Origin: Lachnospiraceae bacterium
GTDB taxonomy: Bacteria; Bacillota; Clostridia; Lachnospirales; Lachnospiraceae
Assembly: GCA_017557525.1 (NCBI GenBank)
Contig: JAFYYN010000056.1
Location: forward strand, 1-64,000
Length of the DNA stretch: 64,000 nt
Direction of reading: 5' to 3'
The notes below the pieces were generated by a model. It worked only from the letters and a program-made list of their open reading frames with translations. It searched no databases and had not been told where the DNA came from. Numbering within the stretch: position 1 is the stretch's first letter; each line of letters opens with the position of its first letter. The translations under genes were made by a program, and so were the position numbers. Positions 59,990 through 64,000 of the stretch are shown in pieces.

Positions 59990-60023
59990 ATTTGTACATT
60001 ATTTGTATATTATTGTACGAATT
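59990..60023. repeat. Iteron-like direct repeats upstream of rep
   Basis: ATTTGTACATT (59990-60000), ATTTGTATATT (60001-60011) and ATTGTACGAATT (60012-60023) are consecutive 11-12-base units, with a further AATTGTACCTA at 59944-59954. They end 38 bases before the rep start. Tandem repeats of this size next to an initiator gene suggest Rep binding or an origin; they may also cover the rep promoter. The remainder of 59794-59989 is A/T-rich without other features. Confidence 0.6.
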
Positions 60024-60061
60024 TCATCAGAAAATGTCAATGTCTATTTAAAGGAGGTTAT

Positions 60062-61225
60062 ATGTCTGCACCTACTCCAACACTTGAATACTATCACCCG
60101 GCAAATCACAAAGACTATCTTTTTATGAAGCTACCGAATTTTCTCTTTGATGACCCGTCCTGTCAGAAACTTTCAAGTAAGGCAAAGTTACTTTATGGGA
60201 AGCTTCTTGATACTATGCGGCAGGAAAAAGCACCAAAAACAGACAGTGAAAACAGAGTCTACATTCTTTTTTCAGTAAAGATGACCTGCGACTTTTTGAA
60301 TTGTAGTGAATCCACGGCAAAAAGAATACGCAAAGAGCTAAAAGACTGCTTTGGGAAAGATACCGGGCTTGTAAAATTTGACTCGCATGGCCAGGGTAAT
60401 CCTGACTATGTCTACATTATGCATTACAACACTTCCGATGCAGATGTCCAAAACGGGTTGTATCAAGATTCTACCTGCGAGGATCAAAATGAACCCTCCG
60501 GAAGTGTCAAAAACGAGCCCTCTAGGAGTGTCAAAAATGAACTCTCTAGAGAGATCATCCATGAGCTCCCTAAAGAGCTCAAATCTGACCCCTATATTAT
60601 AAAGAATAATAAAGAGAGTTTTAAAAAAGATAATATATATCTTCTATCATTCACCAACCCAACCACAAAAGAGACGGATGAGGATCAGCTTTTTTTCTCT
60701 TCACCCCCTGTATCAACGGCAAAGGGTTCTTATCCGGATCGGTACACCATAGCCCTAGAGGATTTCAAAACCCAGATTAGCTATGAGCAGCTACTCTGTT
60801 ATGCACCAGGCAAAACCGCACTTGTAGATGATATGACACAGGTTATGGCTCAGGAGTATGTCGCCTGCTCCGAGGATACCATCATCAACGGTCGGCACTA
60901 CAGCAGATCTACCATTAAGGATTGCCTCAAGTCCATAGACCTTGAAACAGCCAAATATGTACTCGACTGTCTTTGCAGAAATAATACCAAAATCGTAAAC
61001 ATCCAGCGATATATACTGGCCACATTGCTTAATGCCCCAGCTTCTTTCAAGGCTCAAAAAGCTTACGAAGATCAGGTAAAGCAGAACAGATTCTTAAGCC
61101 GCGATACCGGACCGGTATATGTCAAGCCAACCGTCAAACGCCCTTATGAACCATATCAGGGACGCAGCTACACCGACGAAGAGATCCACGCCTTTGAGCT
61201 AAAGAAGCTAAGAATACCAGGATGA
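60062..61225 (+). CDS. Replication initiator protein, RepA N-terminal family
   Basis: 387 residues. The N-terminal ~120 residues match RepA_N initiators of clostridial plasmids and integrative elements: DYLFMKLPNFLFDDPSCQKL, SSKAKLLYGKLLDTMRQEKA and a winged-helix segment ILFSVKMTCDFLNCSESTAK with RIRKELKDC. The central ~100 residues are low-complexity (repeated EPSGSVKNEPSRSVKNELSR). The C-terminal ~110 residues (QVMAQEYVACSEDTIINGRH, LDCLCRNNTKIVNIQRYILA) form the second conserved domain of these proteins. A full AAAGGAGG precedes the ATG. It probably lets the excised element replicate. Iteron-like repeats lie just upstream. Confidence 0.88.
   Translation: MSAPTPTLEYYHPANHKDYLFMKLPNFLFDDPSCQKLSSKAKLLYGKLLDTMRQEKAPKTDSENRVYILFSVKMTCDFLNCSESTAKRIRKELKDCFGKDTGLVKFDSHGQGNPDYVYIMHYNTSDADVQNGLYQDSTCEDQNEPSGSVKNEPSRSVKNELSREIIHELPKELKSDPYIIKNNKESFKKDNIYLLSFTNPTTKETDEDQLFFSSPPVSTAKGSYPDRYTIALEDFKTQISYEQLLCYAPGKTALVDDMTQVMAQEYVACSEDTIINGRHYSRSTIKDCLKSIDLETAKYVLDCLCRNNTKIVNIQRYILATLLNAPASFKAQKAYEDQVKQNRFLSRDTGPVYVKPTVKRPYEPYQGRSYTDEEIHAFELKKLRIPG
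60485..60580 (+). repeat. Short tandem repeat inside the rep gene
   Basis: Three to four imperfect units coding for (N)EPSGSVK / NEPSRSVK / NELSREIIHE. Each is about 24 bases (GAGCCCTCTAGGAGTGTC-like). This is the flexible linker between the two Rep domains. Confidence 0.6.
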
Positions 61226-61309
61226 CCTACTTTATCTCCCGCTCTTTTCAGGATCATGGCTTTCACAAAAATATTTGTAAACTAAACAATTACCGAGGAG
61301 GAACAACAC

Positions 61310-61768
61310 ATGAATGAATCCACAACAAACACAAACCTTTTAGAGCACAAAAACAATGCTATCCCGGCACAGATAACTACTGTTTCTGCCAAGATTACTG
61401 CAGCAGACTGCCAGCACATGTCAGACCACGAACTGCTCAAGCTTGTACTAAAAGCCAACGGGCACACGAAAGACTTTCAGGACTACACCGGTTGTAATTT
61501 TTCCCACAGTTACCTTGTGGAAGTCCTGAAGAGCCGTGGCTTCAAACAGGGCTGGCATATGCCTGACAAAGATACCGAGACCATAATCGTAAAGAAATCA
61601 GCTGAAAAATGTGTACGCCAGGCCTTCAGTATCGAAAGATCCGTAGCCGACGAATGGAAGAAGTTCAGCTCCAGTATCCCCCACAAAAATGTCATCCTGC
61701 AGGCTGCACTGGAACGCTTCATGGCCGACTACCGTTCAGGCAGGATCAGATTCGAGCTTCAGGTATGA
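61310..61768 (+). CDS. Element-encoded small protein, probable DNA-binding accessory factor
   Basis: 152 residues, no family recognised with certainty. The N-terminal ~35 residues are polar. A middle segment (DHELLKLVLKANGHTKDFQD, NFSHSYLVEVLKSRGFKQGW) has a helix-turn-helix look. The C-terminal ~45 residues (RQAFSIERSVADEWKKFSSS, VILQAALERFMADY) resemble a ribbon-helix-helix domain such as those of CopG/ParG-type proteins. GAGGAGG lies 10 bases before the ATG. Placed between rep and the oriT-like region, so copy control, partition or relaxosome assembly are possible roles (inference). Confidence 0.65.
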   Translation: MNESTTNTNLLEHKNNAIPAQITTVSAKITAADCQHMSDHELLKLVLKANGHTKDFQDYTGCNFSHSYLVEVLKSRGFKQGWHMPDKDTETIIVKKSAEKCVRQAFSIERSVADEWKKFSSSIPHKNVILQAALERFMADYRSGRIRFELQV

Positions 61769-61830
61769 GCAATCCTCCGCACACTAAATGCTCCAGCTAC
61801 TGCACCAGTAAGTTGCAATCGCTAAACCAC

Positions 61831-61981
61831 CTATCTGCACGCGCCGTCCCTCCCCCGTAGCAGGTCATACACCGAGGCAGATAGGGCAAGTTTCGCATTA
61901 TGGCAAGCCATAACGCACCGTTCCTCCGGGTAAGCCTTCCGGCTCCCCGGTTCCACTAACTTGCCAGGGGACTAAGTCCCC
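61831..61981. other. Candidate origin of transfer (oriT) upstream of mobC
   Basis: The 283-base gap before mobC holds nested palindromes: CTATCTGC (61831) with GCAGATAG (61877); GGCAAGTT (61886) with AACTTGCC (61958); TTATGGC-AA-GCCATAA (61898-61913); GGGGAC-TAA-GTCCCC (61967-61981). A cluster of this kind directly before mobC-mobA is the usual oriT arrangement. The nick site cannot be fixed by eye. Confidence 0.55.
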
Positions 61982-62051
61982 TTGGTACCCCTAAAAAATC
62001 TCCCGCCGCTAGGACCGGCACCATAGTAAACAATGAAAGGAAGTGTTCACC

Positions 62052-62444
62052 ATGAGTAAGGTAAACCGTACACGGAACAGAGCAGTCACCGTACGGATGA
62101 GTGATTTGGAATATGACAGTCTCAAGAACAAGGTCAGTGAGTCAGGATTATCACAGCAGTCATATATCATCAGTGCAGCCCTTGACTCTTCCGTCACCAC
62201 CGCTGATACTCTAGATGTACTCAAAAATATAAGCAGGACTTTCGCAGGAGTTGAGCAGCAGCTGAGGGGCTTAGGCACAAATGTCAACCAGATGGCACAC
62301 ATAGCCAATGGCACAGGTATGACACCTTCAGCGAGTGAGCTGGAACACATATCAAATCAGGTAGCCGAGTACAGGAAGGAGTGCAATTCGGTATGGCAGT
62401 TAATAAGGTCATCAATACCAAAGCAACATCACACGGAGCGTTAA
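62052..62444 (+). CDS. mobC: Mobilization protein MobC (relaxosome accessory)
   Basis: 130 residues. The N-terminal RNRAVTVRMSDLEYDSLKNK is a ribbon-helix-helix, and ISRTFAGVEQQLRGLGTNVNQMAHIAN is the MobC signature (LxxxGxNxNQ). MobC binds oriT and opens the DNA for the relaxase. The start at 62052 (MSKVNRTRN) follows AAGGAAG; a GTG at 62043 is too close to the site. It overlaps the relaxase gene by 52 bases, an arrangement common in mobilizable elements. Confidence 0.9.
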   Translation: MSKVNRTRNRAVTVRMSDLEYDSLKNKVSESGLSQQSYIISAALDSSVTTADTLDVLKNISRTFAGVEQQLRGLGTNVNQMAHIANGTGMTPSASELEHISNQVAEYRKECNSVWQLIRSSIPKQHHTER

Positions 62445-63934
62445 GAAATACTCTCGAATATGACCTCCGTGATGAAAAGACTAAAGACGGTTATGTTGAG
62501 ATAACCGGTCCCTATACTGCACAGACCATTAACTATGAAGATGTATACAGGGAGTGGATAAACGAGAAACAGCTATGGGGCAAAGACTCCGGCAGGATGT
62601 ATGCACACAACATGATCAGTTTCCACAAAGATGAAGAAGTCACCCCACAGGATGTACTTAATATAGGTAAAGAGTTTGCAGAAAGGTTCTTCTCTGGCTA
62701 TCAGAGCGTCATAAGTGTCCATCAGGACAGGGACCATCTGCACTGCCATATCGTTACAAACAGTGTGTCATACATTGACGGGAAAAAGCTACACCAGACA
62801 AAGAGGGATCTCCAGGCACAGAAGGATTTCACCAACAGTCTCTGCAAAGACCGGGGGCTGTCGGTAAACAGGAAAGGATTTCACTTTGATGGTACTCCTG
62901 TACAAGCGGGACATCTGAGCGCATGGAGCAAGGATAAGTACAACCTCATCCGCAACAGTTCATCAAAGAGCCATCTGGTACAGTGCGCTACAGCCCTGAT
63001 AGATGTCGTGCCCTCAGCAACAAGCCGTGAAGGTTTCATCGCAGCCATGAAGGAAATGGGATGGGATGTGCAGTGGACAGACAACAGGAAACATATCATT
63101 TTTCAAAATGAGCAGGGCCAAAAGATCCGGGACAGCAACATCGAAAAGACCTTCTCCATAGCTCTAAACAAGGAATACCTGCTTGAAGTATTCCGGAAAA
63201 ATAAAGAACAGATCCTATCATCAGTTGATACAAAGAAGGATATGCCATCTAAATCCCAGACCCGTACCAGGGTAAGTGTCAGGGAAAAAATTGCCGAAAA
63301 GAAAGACACACTTAATCATTTTAGATTTGACGATAAATTCCACACCACTCTGATCGATACCACCAAGGAAAAATTTGTAGAAAATCACGGATTGATGCGT
63401 TGGGCTGAGAGTGAAAACCTCAAGCGTGTCGGATCAATCTGGTGCAGACTAAGTGAACTTAATCTTATAGTTGACAGCGTTCGAAGCAAAAGGATACAGG
63501 AACTTGAAGAACAAGTTAGCCAGAACAAAAAAGCCTTGAAAGATACTGAAGATGAGATCAAATGCCTGTATGACATCATGCATCATGCAGAAATATACCA
63601 GAACAACATGATATTCCACAATACCGTCAACACATCAGGCGGGCGCTTCAGGGACCAGTACGAAAAAAAGCACGAAGAAGAACTTAGAATATTCAAATCT
63701 GCCAAGAGATGGCTTGAGAACAACGGTGTTGATCCTTCCAGTCTCAACATTCAGGAGCTTTCACTCCGTTACAATGAACTTTCAGCCATTAAGGATACAT
63801 TAAAAGATGCATATATTTTAAGCAATAAAGAGTATAAGGACCTCGTCAATATGGACAAAAGTATGCGTGATTTCTTTGATCCTCCCACGCAACGCTTGTC
63901 ATTTATACTTAAGGAATTCGACAAAAGCCGATGA
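62393..63934 (+). CDS. mobA: Relaxase/mobilization nuclease (MobA, MOBP-type)
   Basis: 513 residues. Nicks oriT, stays bound to the 5' end and pilots the strand to a recipient, using the machinery of a co-resident conjugative element. The relaxase domain is N-terminal: catalytic Tyr candidates in RNTLEYDLRDEK, GRMYAHNMISFH, and the metal-binding three-His motif DRDHLHCHIVTNSV (near residue 120). The C-terminal half is charged and coiled-coil (RIQELEEQVSQNKKALKDTE). The start at 62393 (MAVNKVINTK) has GGAAGGAG 11 bases upstream. It ends 14 bases before a large hairpin, and no transfer-pore genes are seen. Confidence 0.92.
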   Translation: MAVNKVINTKATSHGALRNTLEYDLRDEKTKDGYVEITGPYTAQTINYEDVYREWINEKQLWGKDSGRMYAHNMISFHKDEEVTPQDVLNIGKEFAERFFSGYQSVISVHQDRDHLHCHIVTNSVSYIDGKKLHQTKRDLQAQKDFTNSLCKDRGLSVNRKGFHFDGTPVQAGHLSAWSKDKYNLIRNSSSKSHLVQCATALIDVVPSATSREGFIAAMKEMGWDVQWTDNRKHIIFQNEQGQKIRDSNIEKTFSIALNKEYLLEVFRKNKEQILSSVDTKKDMPSKSQTRTRVSVREKIAEKKDTLNHFRFDDKFHTTLIDTTKEKFVENHGLMRWAESENLKRVGSIWCRLSELNLIVDSVRSKRIQELEEQVSQNKKALKDTEDEIKCLYDIMHHAEIYQNNMIFHNTVNTSGGRFRDQYEKKHEEELRIFKSAKRWLENNGVDPSSLNIQELSLRYNELSAIKDTLKDAYILSNKEYKDLVNMDKSMRDFFDPPTQRLSFILKEFDKSR

Positions 63935-63941
63935 CAGCACT

Positions 63942-63987
63942 AAAAAAAACGGCATAGGAAAGACTTTGGGTCTTAAACCTATGCCGT
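63942..63987. terminator. Long hairpin after the relaxase gene
   Basis: ACGGCATAGG (63949-63958) and CCTATGCCGT (63978-63987) with an inner AAGAC/GTCTT stem. The run of A at 63942-63949 makes it a good terminator for minus-strand transcription entering from the right; on the plus strand it lacks a T-run but could still stop mobA transcription. Confidence 0.75.
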
Positions 63988-64000
63988 ATTGCTACTCCAT

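Larger units (their letters stand above)
59752..64000 (+). mobile_element. Integrative mobilizable element (right end outside window)
   Basis: Directly after tRNA-Gln the gene direction reverses and the content becomes plasmid-like: RepA_N-type initiator, small DNA-binding protein, oriT-like palindromes, MobC and MOB relaxase. tRNA 3' ends are standard integration sites. No integrase gene lies between the tRNA and rep, and the right attachment site (a copy of the tRNA 3' end) is not in the window, so the element probably continues with its integrase to the right. The left boundary is inferred. Confidence 0.75.

Overview
The window looks like a chromosomal segment of a low-to-moderate-GC clostridium, most likely a Lachnospiraceae of the Butyrivibrio/Roseburia kind. 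Reasons seen in the sequence: Gram-positive catabolite-control genes (hprK and a Crh-type HPr with Ser46), whiA, a DUF4317-type protein, an intracellular GH51 arabinofuranosidase, sigma-A promoters of TTGACA-17-TATAAT type, AGGAGG ribosome-binding sites, and a small-family oligopeptide transporter. Species assignment is an inference. Every chromosomal protein gene lies on the minus strand. Only a tRNA-Gln, a predicted small RNA and the terminal mobile element are on the plus strand.

Layout, left to right. 1-9 kb: dprA, comM, nrdR, an rRNA/tRNA methyltransferase, tex, and a double-length phosphofructokinase. 9-14.6 kb: dnaE and a membrane-anchored deacetylase. 14.6-24.5 kb: one long, mostly closely spaced run from a strong promoter (24475-24503) to a terminator (14572-14598): vanW-like protein, ugd, DUF4317 protein, MptE-like protein, hprK, glucokinase, murB, whiA and a Crh-like HPr. 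HPr kinase, its likely substrate and glucokinase are therefore encoded together. 24.6-27.1 kb: dapA-dapB behind a lysine riboswitch. 27.1-33.7 kb: deoD with a PHP protein, a DUF3810 protein, a chemoreceptor and glyA. 33.7-40.8 kb: a four-gene operon of poorly known proteins built around a degenerate Hsp70/actin-like protein (DUF5716-like) and a 1179-residue DUF5717-like protein; this is the best candidate for an undescribed system. 40.8-42.2 kb: infC-rpmI-rplT with an attenuating leader and an AUU start. 42.5-48.5 kb: oligopeptide ABC transporter in which permease and both ATPases are one polypeptide. 48.7-59.5 kb: a Cys-rich membrane protein, hisS, a sugar-binding-domain diguanylate cyclase, a voltage-gated-type K+ channel, a candidate sRNA, abfA, an LRR protein overlapping an OLD-family nuclease, and a small membrane protein. 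59.6 kb to the end: tRNA-Gln(CTG) followed by an integrative mobilizable element (iteron-like repeats, RepA_N initiator, small DNA-binding protein, oriT-like region, mobC, mobA relaxase) that runs to or past the window edge.

Intergenic DNA is rich in structured repeats. One modular family, starting CACCTCATC and ending in a CCCCTCAAGGGG-type hairpin, occurs about nine times and fills most gaps in and around the oligopeptide transporter locus. Its stems show paired (compensating) base changes between copies. One copy supplies the ribosome-binding site of a gene and another the last ~18 codons of the transporter fusion. No rRNA, CRISPR array, insertion sequence or complete prophage is visible.
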